From the NCBI RefSeq assembly GCF_016612535.1, contig NZ_JAENXS010000003.1, forward strand, positions 372,001 to 436,000: DNA of 64,000 bases, given 5' to 3'. The position numbers and the translations under genes are program-made. Positions 1 through 7,895 of the stretch are shown here, piece after piece (the stretch's first letter is position 1; each line of letters starts with the position of its first letter). Source of the DNA: Bradyrhizobium diazoefficiens. GTDB taxonomy: Bacteria; Pseudomonadota; Alphaproteobacteria; Rhizobiales; Xanthobacteraceae. The notes under the pieces were generated by a model. It worked only from the letters and a program-made list of their open reading frames with translations, was not told the origin of the DNA and did not search any database.

Positions 1-1
1 C

Positions 2-385
2 GCTGTCAACGCGCTCGCAGCTGACGCCGTGGACAAGGTCCTGGGGGCAACGGGGGGCGGGGCGCATGGCGTGCTGGTGACGGCGGTCTCGACCGCCGCC
101 TTTGCCCAGGCGCTGAAGATGGTGCGCCGGAAGGGCACCGTCAGCCTCGTCGGCCTGCCGCCGGGCGAATTCCCGACGCCCATCTTCGATGTCGTGCTCA
201 AGCGCATCACCGTGCGCGGCTCCATCGTCGGCACCCGCAGAGATCTCGACGAGGCCATCGCGTTCGTCGCGGACGGCAAGGTCAAGGCCGAGGTGACGAA
301 GGTGCCGCTCGCGCAAATCAACGATGTCTTCGAGCGGATGAAGGCCGGCAAGATCGACGGCCGCACGGTGCTCGATTTTGGCTGA
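2..385 (+). CDS. adhP: Zinc-dependent alcohol dehydrogenase, C-terminal part (AdhP type)
   Basis: The frame is open from the window edge, so the 5' part is missing; about 127 codons remain. The segment runs from the nucleotide-binding domain (GGGAHGVLVTAVS, then MVRRKGTVSLVGLPPG) into the C-terminal catalytic lobe (VRGSIVGTRRDLDEA). This string of motifs is typical of bacterial AdhP-like enzymes, which oxidise primary alcohols or reduce aldehydes with NAD(P) in the cytoplasm. The zinc-ligand region lies upstream and cannot be checked. The gene converges on the GFA-family gene at 396. The family call is firm; the precise substrate and symbol are inference. Confidence 0.82.
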   Translation, partial: AVNALAADAVDKVLGATGGGAHGVLVTAVSTAAFAQALKMVRRKGTVSLVGLPPGEFPTPIFDVVLKRITVRGSIVGTRRDLDEAIAFVADGKVKAEVTKVPLAQINDVFERMKAGKIDGRTVLDFG

Positions 386-395
386 GGTCTCAATC

Positions 396-818
396 TCAGC
401 CCGGCGGCATCGTCGCGAACCTCGTGAGGCCGGAATCGAGATGATCCCAGTCATATCCACGCGCGGCAAAGGTGACGACTTGCGGCCTGTAGCGGGCAGG
501 CTCGTCGAGGCTCGCAGCGCGAATGGTGAAGATCTCGGGCCGTGTTGCGAAGGTCATGTAGACCGGCAGGCCGCACTCCGCGCAGAAGGCGCGCGTCTTC
601 ACATGGCCGCTGTCACCGACCATGTCCCATCGCTTGGCCTCGCCCGTCACCGTGACGCCGTCGCGCGAGAAGGTGGCGTAGGAGCCGTGGCCGGTGCCGC
701 TTTCGCGCTGGCAGTCCCGGCATTGGCAGTGGTTGGCGAACAAGGGCTCGCCGACGATCGAGTAGCGGATTGCGCCGCAGGCGCAGCCGCCGGTGTAGGG
801 CTTGGTCATCGTGGTCAC
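396..818 (-). CDS. GFA family protein (glutathione-dependent formaldehyde-activating enzyme-like / CENP-V domain)
   Basis: A 140-residue cytoplasmic protein of the normal size for a stand-alone GFA (Mss4-like) domain. It shows the zinc-binding cysteine pattern: GGCACGAIRYS at residues 10-20, NHCQCRDCQRESG near 29-41, and FCAECGLPVY near 78-87. The family is named after a glutathione-formaldehyde adduct enzyme, but most members have unknown substrates. It is the last gene of a three-gene operon with an ArsR regulator and an SRPBCC protein, starting 3 bases after the SRPBCC stop. That linkage suggests a small stress-response or detoxification unit, which is inference. Confidence 0.85.
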   Translation of the reverse strand: MTTMTKPYTGGCACGAIRYSIVGEPLFANHCQCRDCQRESGTGHGSYATFSRDGVTVTGEAKRWDMVGDSGHVKTRAFCAECGLPVYMTFATRPEIFTIRAASLDEPARYRPQVVTFAARGYDWDHLDSGLTRFATMPPG

Positions 819-821
819 TCC

Positions 822-1298
822 TTAACTCTCTTCGCGGCTGATCTCGCCGAGCTGGCGGACGACCTTCTTCCAGCCGCCGCTCATGACGGTGTAGGCACTC
901 TCGTTCCCAGGCAGCACGAAGCCCGCATGAACCAGTTGAATGCGCGTGCCGGCTTCGACCGGGGTGAGGGACCACGTCACGATAGTGTCGAGCGGGGCGC
1001 CGTAGCCGGTGTTGCGCGCATCGCCGCCCTTCCAGGCGTAGACGAGGCGCCTGAAGGCCACGACCTCCAGAATCCGGCAATGGATGACGCCGTCCCAATT
1101 GCCCCCCGGCGTGGTCTGGAACGTGAAGGCCTTGCCTTCGACCGCCTCGAAGCCGGTCGGCGGCATCAGCCAGCGCGCGATCAATTGCGCGCTCGTCAGC
1201 GTCTTCCAAATCGTTTCGGGCGCGTGAGGGAATACGTCGTCCAGAACGATGTCCCGGATGTTTTCTCGGGTCTCGGTTTTCAACTCGGCTGCACTCAC
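822..1298 (-). CDS. SRPBCC (AHSA1-like) domain protein
   Basis: A 158-residue single-domain protein of the START/Bet v1-like AHSA1 type. Near the N-terminus it has the typical VFPHAPETIWKTLTSAQLIARWLMP pattern (residues 22-46, interrupted here by description only), a central W-D-G-V-I strand, and a C-terminal helix starting GGWKKVVRQLGEI. The fold makes a hydrophobic cavity; the ligand is unknown. The start overlaps the end of the upstream arsR-like gene by 4 bases, so the two are translationally coupled. ArsR plus AHSA1 pairs are very common, and the regulator is presumed to control this gene. Confidence 0.85.
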   Translation of the reverse strand: MSAAELKTETRENIRDIVLDDVFPHAPETIWKTLTSAQLIARWLMPPTGFEAVEGKAFTFQTTPGGNWDGVIHCRILEVVAFRRLVYAWKGGDARNTGYGAPLDTIVTWSLTPVEAGTRIQLVHAGFVLPGNESAYTVMSGGWKKVVRQLGEISREES

Positions 1299-1630
1299 GG
1301 GTCGATCTCCTTCAAGAGGTCACGCAGGTTCTGGAAGCGCTCGCGCCAGAAGACACCGTAATGATCCATCCAGGTGACCAGCGGTTCGAGGCCTTGCGGC
1401 GCGGCGCGGTAATAAACGTTGCGGCCCTCAGCGCGCTCGGCGACGAGGCCCGCCTGCTTCAACGATTTCAGATGCTGCGAGATCGCACCCTGCGTCACGC
1501 CGCTGCCGCGCGTCAGCTCGGCGACGCTGATCTCGTTGCTGTCGAAGACGCGCTCGAACACGGCGCGGCGCGTCGGGTCGGCGAGGGCGCGCATCACGGC
1601 GGTGACGGGGTTTTGGGCGGTTTCGATCAT
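1295..1630 (-). CDS. ArsR/SmtB-family transcriptional regulator
   Basis: A small winged-helix repressor. The DNA-recognition region is SVAELTRGSGVTQGAISQHL followed by a wing segment ending in GRNVYYRA. No cysteine or clustered histidine metal site is visible, so this is the non-metal AHSA1-linked subgroup. The ATG at 1630 is chosen; an in-frame TTG at 1639 would add three residues but falls inside a palindromic operator. Two perfect 6-4-6 palindromes lie immediately upstream, which points to autoregulation. First gene of the ArsR-SRPBCC-GFA operon, divergent from the TetR efflux operon. Confidence 0.88.
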   Translation of the reverse strand: MIETAQNPVTAVMRALADPTRRAVFERVFDSNEISVAELTRGSGVTQGAISQHLKSLKQAGLVAERAEGRNVYYRAAPQGLEPLVTWMDHYGVFWRERFQNLRDLLKEIDP

Positions 1631-1638
1631 GTCGATCA

Positions 1639-1672
1639 ATTAGCAGAAGCTAATGCATTAGTCAACACTAAT
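1639..1672. promoter_or_regulatory. Tandem palindromic operators of the ArsR-type regulator
   Basis: Two perfect 16-bp inverted repeats of the same design stand 18 bp apart: ATTAGC-AGAA-GCTAAT at 1639-1654 and ATTAGT-CAAC-ACTAAT at 1657-1672. The half-site ATTAG(C/T) and spacing fit dimeric ArsR repressors. They sit directly at the start of the ArsR gene, so binding would block its transcription. The second site is close to the divergent TetR promoter region. Binding by this ArsR protein is inference from position and symmetry. Confidence 0.7.
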
Positions 1673-1707
1673 TTGTTCTCGTTGACAAATCTCAATTGCA
1701 ATTGACT

Positions 1708-1727
1708 ATGACTGACTAGTCAGTCAT
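1708..1727. promoter_or_regulatory. TetR operator palindrome
   Basis: A perfect 20-bp palindrome with half-site ATGACTGACT is centred 19 bp before the ATG of the TetR gene at 1737. Its TGACTGACT/AGTCAGTCA form is a common operator type for TetR-family efflux regulators. A TTGACA hexamer at 1682-1687 could be the -35 of the operon's promoter, which would place the palindrome over the -10/+1 region. The assignment to the adjacent TetR gene is inference. Confidence 0.75.
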
Positions 1728-1736
1728 CAATGAAAA

Positions 1737-2423
1737 ATGACAAAGAAACCCACCAAAGCGGCTACGGCCCAGGCGAAGAGTCGAAAGCCCGAAGCGGGCG
1801 GGGAAGCCGCTGCTCCGGCGTCGAGTCGCGCGCTCCGCGCGGCGGAGCGGCGCGATGCAATCGTCGAGGCGGCGATGGAAGAATTCATCGCGCGGGGCTT
1901 TGCCGCGACGCGGCTCGACGACATTGCGAAGCGCGCCGGGGTCGCGAAGGGCACGATCTACCTGCACTTCAAGGACAAGGAATCGATGTTCGAAGAGCTG
2001 GTGCGCACTGTAATCGTGCCTGTGGTGGCGAAGCTCAATGCGCTGCCGCCGCCAACGGGCTCGGTGCGCGATCTCATCGAGGCCTTTGCCGGCAGCTTCC
2101 TGAAGGAGGTGATCGGCACCAGGCGCGGCGATCTCGTGCGCCTGATCGTGGCGGAGGGGCCGCGCTTTCCGTCCGTCGCCGACTTTTACTACCGCGAGGT
2201 CGTCTCGCGCGGGATGGCCGGCATGCGCGCGCTGATCGAGCTCGGCGTTGCCCGCGGTGAGATCCGCGAGAAAGATCTCGCGCGCTATCCGCAGATCCTG
2301 GTCGCACCCGCGATGATCGCGGTGATCTGGCAGAGCCTGTTTACGCGGCACGCGCCGCTCGACGCGCAGGACATGCTGCGCGTCCATCTCGATTTGATTT
2401 TTGGCGAACGGAGGACGACATGA
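1737..2423 (+). CDS. TetR/AcrR-family transcriptional regulator
   Basis: A 228-residue protein with a disordered Lys/Ala/Pro-rich leader of about 30 residues, then the TetR DNA-binding domain (TRLDDIAKRAGVAKGTIYLHF near residues 58-78), and a C-terminal ligand and dimerisation domain of the type seen next to HlyD/ABC-2 exporters. Its last codons overlap the HlyD-family gene (ATGA at 2420-2423), so it is the first gene of the efflux operon and probably represses it in the absence of inducer. A 20-bp palindrome just upstream is the likely operator. The ligand is unknown. Confidence 0.9.
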   Translation: MTKKPTKAATAQAKSRKPEAGGEAAAPASSRALRAAERRDAIVEAAMEEFIARGFAATRLDDIAKRAGVAKGTIYLHFKDKESMFEELVRTVIVPVVAKLNALPPPTGSVRDLIEAFAGSFLKEVIGTRRGDLVRLIVAEGPRFPSVADFYYREVVSRGMAGMRALIELGVARGEIREKDLARYPQILVAPAMIAVIWQSLFTRHAPLDAQDMLRVHLDLIFGERRTT

Positions 2424-3208
2424 GGTCGTCGCAGATAGTTTTCAGATTTGCATTGACCGTCGTCCTTGCAACCGGGCTTGCCGGTTGCAAGGAGAAGCGC
2501 GATCCCGGCTTCCAGGGCTGGGTCGAGGCCGACATGATCTATGTCAGCCCGGATGAAGCCGGCCGGGTGACCAAGCTTGATATCCGTGAGGGAGACGTGG
2601 TGAAGGTCGGCGACGCCCTGTATTCCATCGACGACGATCTCCAGCTTGCCGATCTCAACCAGACCAAAGCGACATTGGCCAATGCGCAGCAGGTATTCGA
2701 CCGCGCGGATTCCCTGCGCAAGACCGGCTCGGGCACGCAAGCCGCACTCGATTCCGCCGTCTCGGATCTGCGGGTTGCGCAAGCGCGCGTGGTGACCTCG
2801 CAGACGCGGCTGGCGCGGCGCAAGGGTTTTGCGCCGGTCGCCGGCACCATCCAGCAGATCTATTTTCGCGAGGGCGAGATGGTCGCCGCGCAGCGGCCGG
2901 TGCTCTCGATCATGCCGCCCGGCAACATGAAGCTGCGCTTCTTCGTGCCCGAGACCGAACTGCCGAAGCTTGCGATCGGCGACGAGGTGCGGGTCGCCTG
3001 CGACAATTGCGCCGCCGATCTCACCGCAAAAATCTATTTCATCGCGACCTCGGCCGAATACACCCCGCCCGTGATCTACAGCCTCGAAGAGCGCAACAAG
3101 CTCGTCTACCTGATTCAGGCGCGGCCCTCGCGGCCAGATGCCTTGCGTGTCGGGCAGCCGATTGACGTCTATCTCAATCCGAAGACTCCTGTGGCGGACA
3201 AGCGATGA
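2420..3208 (+). CDS. HlyD-family periplasmic adaptor, predicted lipoprotein
   Basis: The 262-residue protein starts with a short signal sequence and a lipobox, LAGC, with Cys23 as the predicted lipidated residue. It then has the biotinyl-lipoyl-like barrel (GRVTKLDIREGDVVKVGDAL), a helical hairpin (about residues 75-130) and a second half-motif (FAPVAGTIQQIYFREGEMV). Such adaptors link an inner-membrane exporter to an outer-membrane channel. The layout TetR, adaptor, ATPase, permease resembles the E. coli ybhGFSR arrangement, although only one permease gene is present. It overlaps the ATPase gene by 4 bases. The exported substrate is unknown. Confidence 0.88.
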   Translation: MRSSQIVFRFALTVVLATGLAGCKEKRDPGFQGWVEADMIYVSPDEAGRVTKLDIREGDVVKVGDALYSIDDDLQLADLNQTKATLANAQQVFDRADSLRKTGSGTQAALDSAVSDLRVAQARVVTSQTRLARRKGFAPVAGTIQQIYFREGEMVAAQRPVLSIMPPGNMKLRFFVPETELPKLAIGDEVRVACDNCAADLTAKIYFIATSAEYTPPVIYSLEERNKLVYLIQARPSRPDALRVGQPIDVYLNPKTPVADKR

Positions 3209-4137
3209 ACGGCGGAAACGACATCGCGATCGACGTCAAAGGCCTGACCAAATCGTTCGGCGGACGCGAGGTCGTGCACGATCTGTCGATGCAGGTGAAG
3301 CGCGGCTCGATCTACGGCTTCCTTGGGCCGAACGGTTCGGGCAAGACCACCACCATCCGCATCCTCTGCGGCCTGCTCACGCCCGACAGCGGCGAGGGCA
3401 CCTGCCTCGGCTATGACATTTTGCGCGACGCCGACAAGATCAAGCGCCAGGTCGGCTACATGACGCAGCGCTTCAGCCTGTATCAGGACCTGTCCGTGCG
3501 CGAGAATCTCGAATTCGTCGCGCGGCTCTACGGCCTCACCGATGCGCGCGGTGCGGCGCGCGACATGATCAAGCGGCTCGGCCTCTCTGGCCGCGAGGAG
3601 CAGCTCGCCGGCGAGCTTTCCGGCGGCTGGAAGCAGCGGCTGGCGCTCGGTGCCTGCACGCTGCCCAGTCCAAAATTGCTATTGCTCGACGAGCCGACCG
3701 CCGGCGTCGATCCGAAGGCGCGGCGCGATTTCTGGAACGAGATCCACGCGCTCGCGGCCGACGGCCTCACCGTGCTGGTCTCGACCCATTACATGGACGA
3801 AGCCGAGCGCTGTCACGAGATCGCTTACATCGCCTACGGCCATCTGCTGACGCACGGCACCGTGGAGGAGGTGATCGCGGGATCTGCGCTCACGACCTAC
3901 ACCGTGACCGGCGAGGACCTCAACGACCTCACCGCGGCGCTGACCGGCAAGCCCGGCGTCGACATGGTGGCGCCGTTCGGCACCTCCTTGCACGTTTCGG
4001 GGCGCGACGTCGCCGCGCTCGAGGCCAGCATCGCGCCGTGGCGCGACAAAAGCGGTCTTCATTGGCACAAGGCGGCGCCCTCACTGGAAGACGTGTTCAT
4101 CGAGTTGATGGGCCGCTCCAAGGACAATTTCCAATGA
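3205..4137 (+). CDS. ABC-2 type exporter ATP-binding protein
   Basis: A 310-residue ATPase with Walker A GPNGSGKTT (residues 41-49), a Q-loop (MTQRFSLYQDLSV), signature LSGGW (138-142), Walker B LLLLDEPTAGVDP (158-170) and the switch His in STHYMDEAE. The C-terminal extension of about 80 residues is normal for the drug-exporter group (CcmA/NodI/YbhF-like). It is a single ATPase module, half the size of YbhF. The gene overlaps both neighbours by 4 bases, indicating tight coupling with the adaptor and permease as one efflux complex. Confidence 0.93.
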   Translation: MNGGNDIAIDVKGLTKSFGGREVVHDLSMQVKRGSIYGFLGPNGSGKTTTIRILCGLLTPDSGEGTCLGYDILRDADKIKRQVGYMTQRFSLYQDLSVRENLEFVARLYGLTDARGAARDMIKRLGLSGREEQLAGELSGGWKQRLALGACTLPSPKLLLLDEPTAGVDPKARRDFWNEIHALAADGLTVLVSTHYMDEAERCHEIAYIAYGHLLTHGTVEEVIAGSALTTYTVTGEDLNDLTAALTGKPGVDMVAPFGTSLHVSGRDVAALEASIAPWRDKSGLHWHKAAPSLEDVFIELMGRSKDNFQ

Positions 4138-5297
4138 GCGCCGCCGACGCAACGAGCCCGGCATATGAAATCCGGGAGCGCTTCGGCTTCTGGAAGCGCT
4201 CTTATGCGATGCTGATCAAGGAGTTCATCCAGCTCAGGCGCGATCGCGTCTCGTTCGCGATGATCGTGATGCTGCCGGTGATGCAGCTGTTGCTGTTCGG
4301 TTATGCCATCAACACCACGCCGCACAATCTGCCGAGCGCGGTGCTGCTCCAGGAGGATTCCGATCTCGCCCGCTCGGTCCTAAAGGCGCTGGAGAACACC
4401 GCCTATTACCGCTTCATCTACGAGGTGCACGACGTCGACGAGTTCGACAATCTCCTGAAATCCGGCAAGGTGCTGTTCGGCGTCGAGATCCCGCGCGGCT
4501 TCGAGCGCGCGGTGCGGCGCGGCGACAAGCCGGCGCTGCTGGTTGCGGCCGACGCGACCGATCCCGTCGCGGCAAGCGCCGCACTCGGCTCGCTCGGCAT
4601 GATCGTGCAGACCGCGCTCGCGCATGATCTCTATATCGGCGATCCCCCGGGGATGCCGTTCGAGATCCGTGCCCATGCGCGCTACAATCCGGCCGCGTCC
4701 TCCAGTCTCAATATCGTGCCGGGCCTGGTCGGCACCATCCTCACCATGACCATGCTGATCTTCACCGCGCTCTCGGTCACGCGCGAGGTCGAGCGCGGTA
4801 CGATGGAGGCCTTGTTGTCGATGCCGATCAAGCCGATCGAGGTGATGTTCGGCAAGATCATCCCCTACGTGCTAGTCGGTTTCATTCAGGCCTTCCTGAT
4901 CATCGGCATCGGCGTGCTGCTGTTCGGTGTGCCCGTGCTCGGCAACGTGTTCCTGCTGGCGCTCTTGTCGACGCTGTTTATCGCCACCAATCTGTCGATC
5001 GGCTACACGATTTCGACGCTGGTGCAGAACCAGCTCCAGGCCATGCAGATGTCGATGATGTTCTTCCTGCCGAGCATTCTTCTGTCCGGCTTCATGTTTC
5101 CCTTCGCGGGCATGCCGGTCTGGGCGCAATATGTCGGCGAATGCCTGCCGCTGACGCATTATCTGCGCATCGTCCGCGCCATCATGCTGAAGGGCGCCTC
5201 CATGCAGAATCTGCACTTCGACGCGCTGGCGCTGGCCGCCCTGATGCTAGTCGCCATGACCATCGCCGTGACGCGCTTCCGCCGCACGCTGGATTGA
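4134..5297 (+). CDS. ABC-2 type exporter permease
   Basis: A 387-residue inner-membrane protein of the ABC2_membrane_3 type. It has an N-terminal helix (MIVMLPVMQLLLFGYAIN), a large extracytoplasmic domain of about 140 residues, then five hydrophobic segments that include VPGLVGTILTMTMLIFTALS and the conserved TREVERGTMEALLSMPI coupling region. The ATG at 4134 overlaps the ATPase stop as ATGA, so it is preferred to upstream codons. Last gene of the TetR-HlyD-ABC operon. Single permeases of this kind work as homodimers; a second permease gene is not seen here. Confidence 0.92.
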   Translation: MSAADATSPAYEIRERFGFWKRSYAMLIKEFIQLRRDRVSFAMIVMLPVMQLLLFGYAINTTPHNLPSAVLLQEDSDLARSVLKALENTAYYRFIYEVHDVDEFDNLLKSGKVLFGVEIPRGFERAVRRGDKPALLVAADATDPVAASAALGSLGMIVQTALAHDLYIGDPPGMPFEIRAHARYNPAASSSLNIVPGLVGTILTMTMLIFTALSVTREVERGTMEALLSMPIKPIEVMFGKIIPYVLVGFIQAFLIIGIGVLLFGVPVLGNVFLLALLSTLFIATNLSIGYTISTLVQNQLQAMQMSMMFFLPSILLSGFMFPFAGMPVWAQYVGECLPLTHYLRIVRAIMLKGASMQNLHFDALALAALMLVAMTIAVTRFRRTLD

Positions 5298-5327
5298 GGC
5301 AGACTGCCCCGGAATCGAGGGGGTGGA

Positions 5328-6635
5328 ATGGTCAGCTTTGCGAACAGAAAGAACCGGCAGCATACCGCGATGTCGGAGGATTTCGAGCGCGAGCTCACGC
5401 GCGAGGTGCTGCGGACCGAGTTGTTGCGAGTCAGGGCCTTGATCGTCACGGGCGTCGTCATTGTCGTGTTCTTCACCGCAATCGAGCTGATCGATCCCCG
5501 GGTGGTCGAGAGGGTTTGGCACGGGACATCCGGCAGGGCCCAGCTCTATGCGCTCATGACCGGCTTCATCCTGTTCGAGCTCTGGGTCCATGCCCAGATC
5601 CGGCGAAATCTCAGGCTCGGCCGCGACGTGCCCGTCGTCAGGCGCTATCTCAGCGCGCTGATCGAGACATCGGTGCCGACGGTGATCCTGATCCTGCAGA
5701 TCCGCAGCATGGGGGCAAGCCAGGCCTTAAGCTATGTCACGCCGCTGGTTTATTTCATCTTCATCATTCTCTCGACCCTGCGCCTCGACTTCCGACTCTC
5801 GACCTTCACCGGCTTCGTGGCTGCGGCCGAACTCTTCGTCGTCGCGATGTATTTCGACGCCACCGGCGCCGCAGGCGATCCCGAGACCTATTTCCACGCG
5901 GTGCGCAGCACCATCATCCTGATCTGCGGCGTGCTCGCGGGCTCCGTCGGCGCGCAGTTGCGCCGGCAATTTGCTGCGAGCATCGCGGCTGCCACCGCGC
6001 GCGACCGGGTGACCAATCTGTTCGGCCAGCACGTCTCACCGCAGGTGGTGGAGCGGCTGATGGCGGAGGGGACGAGCGCTGCCGGCGACCTCCGCCGCGT
6101 CGCCGTGATGTTCGTCGATTTCCGCGGCTTCACCGCCGGTGCGCAGTCGCGCACGCCGCAGGAGGTGGTCGATCGGCTCGACGGCGCCTTCGCGGTGCTG
6201 GTCGACATTCTCGACCGCCACGGCGGCATCGTGAACAAGTTTCTCGGCGACGGCTTCCTCGCTTTGTTCGGCGCGCCGCTGGAGGCCGCCGATGCCGCGC
6301 ACCGATCGGTGGCGGCGGGCCGCGAGATGCTGACTGCGATGGACCGCATCAACGCGCAGACGAGCTGGCCGCTGCGGATCGGCATCGGCATCCATTTCGG
6401 CGAGGTGGTCGCCGGCAATATCGGCTCGCCCAGGCGGAAGGAATACACCGTGATCGGCGACACCGTGAACTTCGCCTCGCGGCTGGAGGCGCTCAACAAG
6501 GAGTTCGGCTCGCAGCTCCTGATCTCCGCCACCGTCCGCGAGTCGCTGGGCGACGACGGCGAGGATGCGGTCGCGCTCGGCGAGGTCACCGTGCGCGGCT
6601 ACGAGCAGAAGGTGGCCGTGTTTCGGCTGGGGTAA
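5328..6635 (+). CDS. Membrane-bound class III adenylate/guanylate cyclase
   Basis: A 435-residue protein with about six hydrophobic segments (roughly residues 37-208), a short signalling linker (LFGQHVSPQVVERL, 231-244) and a C-terminal class III cyclase domain. Metal ligands Asp264 (VDFRGFT) and Asp308 (KFLGDGF) are present, as is the purine-selecting Lys304 and the TVNFASRLE strand with catalytic Asn and Arg. All visible determinants fit an active adenylate cyclase. A GGGGGTGGA ribosome-binding site precedes the ATG. It lies 30 bp after the ABC permease but has no evident functional link to it. The membrane part probably senses an unidentified signal. Confidence 0.9.
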   Translation: MVSFANRKNRQHTAMSEDFERELTREVLRTELLRVRALIVTGVVIVVFFTAIELIDPRVVERVWHGTSGRAQLYALMTGFILFELWVHAQIRRNLRLGRDVPVVRRYLSALIETSVPTVILILQIRSMGASQALSYVTPLVYFIFIILSTLRLDFRLSTFTGFVAAAELFVVAMYFDATGAAGDPETYFHAVRSTIILICGVLAGSVGAQLRRQFAASIAAATARDRVTNLFGQHVSPQVVERLMAEGTSAAGDLRRVAVMFVDFRGFTAGAQSRTPQEVVDRLDGAFAVLVDILDRHGGIVNKFLGDGFLALFGAPLEAADAAHRSVAAGREMLTAMDRINAQTSWPLRIGIGIHFGEVVAGNIGSPRRKEYTVIGDTVNFASRLEALNKEFGSQLLISATVRESLGDDGEDAVALGEVTVRGYEQKVAVFRLG

Positions 6636-6779
6636 CGTGTCTTCAAATGCGAGTCGCGCGTCATTGAAGCAGGTCGCGTTTCCTTGAAGGCGCGTGATGA
6701 AATATCCTTGGTAGCTTTCGGGTCTTGCACTGTGGACGCCGGGACGTCTCGGCTTCCATTTGTGATCTGGAGAAAGCCA

Positions 6780-6983
6780 ATGACCCGATTGCCCCTTGTT
6801 GCGGCCGCCTTGATCGCGGCCGCCGTCTACCAAACCCAGACCGTGGCCGCGCGCGACAGCGCCCCGCGGCGCGCGCCAAGCCAGGCGACTGCGGACTGCG
6901 TCAGGGCTCCCGCCGAGGGCGCGTATGCCTCGGCGCCCTACACGAAGCCGCCTTGCCTGCCCAACGCAACGGCGACGTACTAA
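6780..6983 (+). CDS. Small secreted protein of unknown function
   Basis: The 67-residue product has a clear Sec signal peptide (TRLPLVAAALIAAAVYQTQTVAA, about residues 2-24) followed by a short mature part with two cysteines (near residues 40 and 59) that could form one disulfide. A GGAGAAAG ribosome-binding site is 3 bases upstream of the ATG at 6780, so this start is preferred over one nearly 100 bases upstream. A strong hairpin follows the stop. No family was recognised; such small exported proteins are common in rhizobia. Confidence 0.6.
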   Translation: MTRLPLVAAALIAAAVYQTQTVAARDSAPRRAPSQATADCVRAPAEGAYASAPYTKPPCLPNATATY

Positions 6984-7001
6984 CCCATCGCGGCGGACGA
7001 A

Positions 7002-7030
7002 ACCGGGCTGGCGACATCTGCCAGCCCGGT
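7002..7030 (+). terminator. Stem-loop, probable transcription terminator
   Basis: A perfect 11-bp stem, ACCGGGCTGGC paired with GCCAGCCCGGT, encloses a 7-base loop 18 bases after the stop of the small secreted protein gene. No clear T tract follows, so termination strength is uncertain; the hairpin might instead stabilise the mRNA end. Confidence 0.5.
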
Positions 7031-7097
7031 CTCGCGAATGTTTGCGGCAGCCCTTGCTGTCGTCGGTATTTAGTAGCGCTTGACTCCGTTTTCATCT

Positions 7098-7113
7098 AGT
7101 CATCTATATGACT
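7098..7113. promoter_or_regulatory. Palindromic operator for the GntR regulator
   Basis: The perfect inverted repeat AGTCAT-CTAT-ATGACT ends two bases before the ATG of the GntR/UTRA gene at 7116. Its position at the start codon suggests autorepression. HutC-type GntR proteins usually bind short AT-centred palindromes of this size; the match to this regulator is inference. Confidence 0.55.
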
Positions 7114-7115
7114 GT

Positions 7116-7847
7116 ATGAATTCGCCCCCGCGCGACGACCGCCTGCCACGCTACCAGCGCCTGCGCGACGACCTCGCCGCGCGGATCAACCGCAATGAAT
7201 GGCGGCCGGGCGAGCCGATCCCGCCCGAAGCAGAGTTGGCTGCGCATTACGGCGTCGCCATCGGCACCGTCCGCAAGGCGATCGACCAGCTTGTTGCGGA
7301 CGCGGTGCTGGAGCGGCAGCAGGGCCGCGGCACTTTCGTGCGCCGCGCCCGATTCAACTCGTCGCTGTTTCGCTTCTTCCGCTTCCAGTCCGAGAGCGGC
7401 GAGCGACGTGTCCCGAAGAGCCGTATCATCCGGCGCAAGAGTGTGCCCGCGACATCCGCCGTCGCATCGGCGTTGCGTATTCCGGTCGGCGAACCCGTGA
7501 TCAGCCTGTCGCGCCTGCGGCTGATCGACGACGTGCCGTTGCTCGCCGAAGAAATCTGGCTCCAGCAGTCCCGCTTCGCGGCGATCCTCGAGGTCAACAC
7601 CGGTGAGTTCGGCGATTTGCTTTATCCGCTCTACGAGGAGCGCTGCGGCGCGGTGGTGGTCTCGGCCGAGGAAATTTTGACGGTCGAGATAGCCAACGAG
7701 ATGCAGGCGCGCCTGCTCAGGCTCGAGGCCCGCGCACCACTGATCGTGATCGAGCGCCTCGCGCTCGATCTGGAGCGGCGGCCGATCGAATGGCGCCGCT
7801 CGCGCGGGCCGGCGGATCGCTTCCGCTACCACGCCGAGATCCGGTGA
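7116..7847 (+). CDS. GntR-family transcriptional regulator with UTRA domain (HutC type)
   Basis: A 243-residue regulator. The winged-helix domain at residues 10-80 includes LPRYQRLRDDLAARI, PPEAELAAHYGVAIGTVRKA and GRGTFVRR, all hallmarks of the family. A UTRA ligand-binding domain fills the C-terminal 150 residues. The ATG at 7116 is chosen; a TTG 36 bases upstream is in frame but has no visible ribosome-binding site. The gene precedes an MFS transporter and an amidohydrolase and probably controls them in response to a small metabolite. Confidence 0.9.
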   Translation: MNSPPRDDRLPRYQRLRDDLAARINRNEWRPGEPIPPEAELAAHYGVAIGTVRKAIDQLVADAVLERQQGRGTFVRRARFNSSLFRFFRFQSESGERRVPKSRIIRRKSVPATSAVASALRIPVGEPVISLSRLRLIDDVPLLAEEIWLQQSRFAAILEVNTGEFGDLLYPLYEERCGAVVVSAEEILTVEIANEMQARLLRLEARAPLIVIERLALDLERRPIEWRRSRGPADRFRYHAEIR

Positions 7848-7895
7848 CGGCGACTTTCAACGACATCAAGCAATAATCAAATTCAGGGGGAAACA

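Noticed and set aside
1637..1639. TTG codon as the start of the ArsR gene
   Set aside because: It lies within the operator palindrome and has no ribosome-binding site; the ATG nine bases downstream fits the family better.
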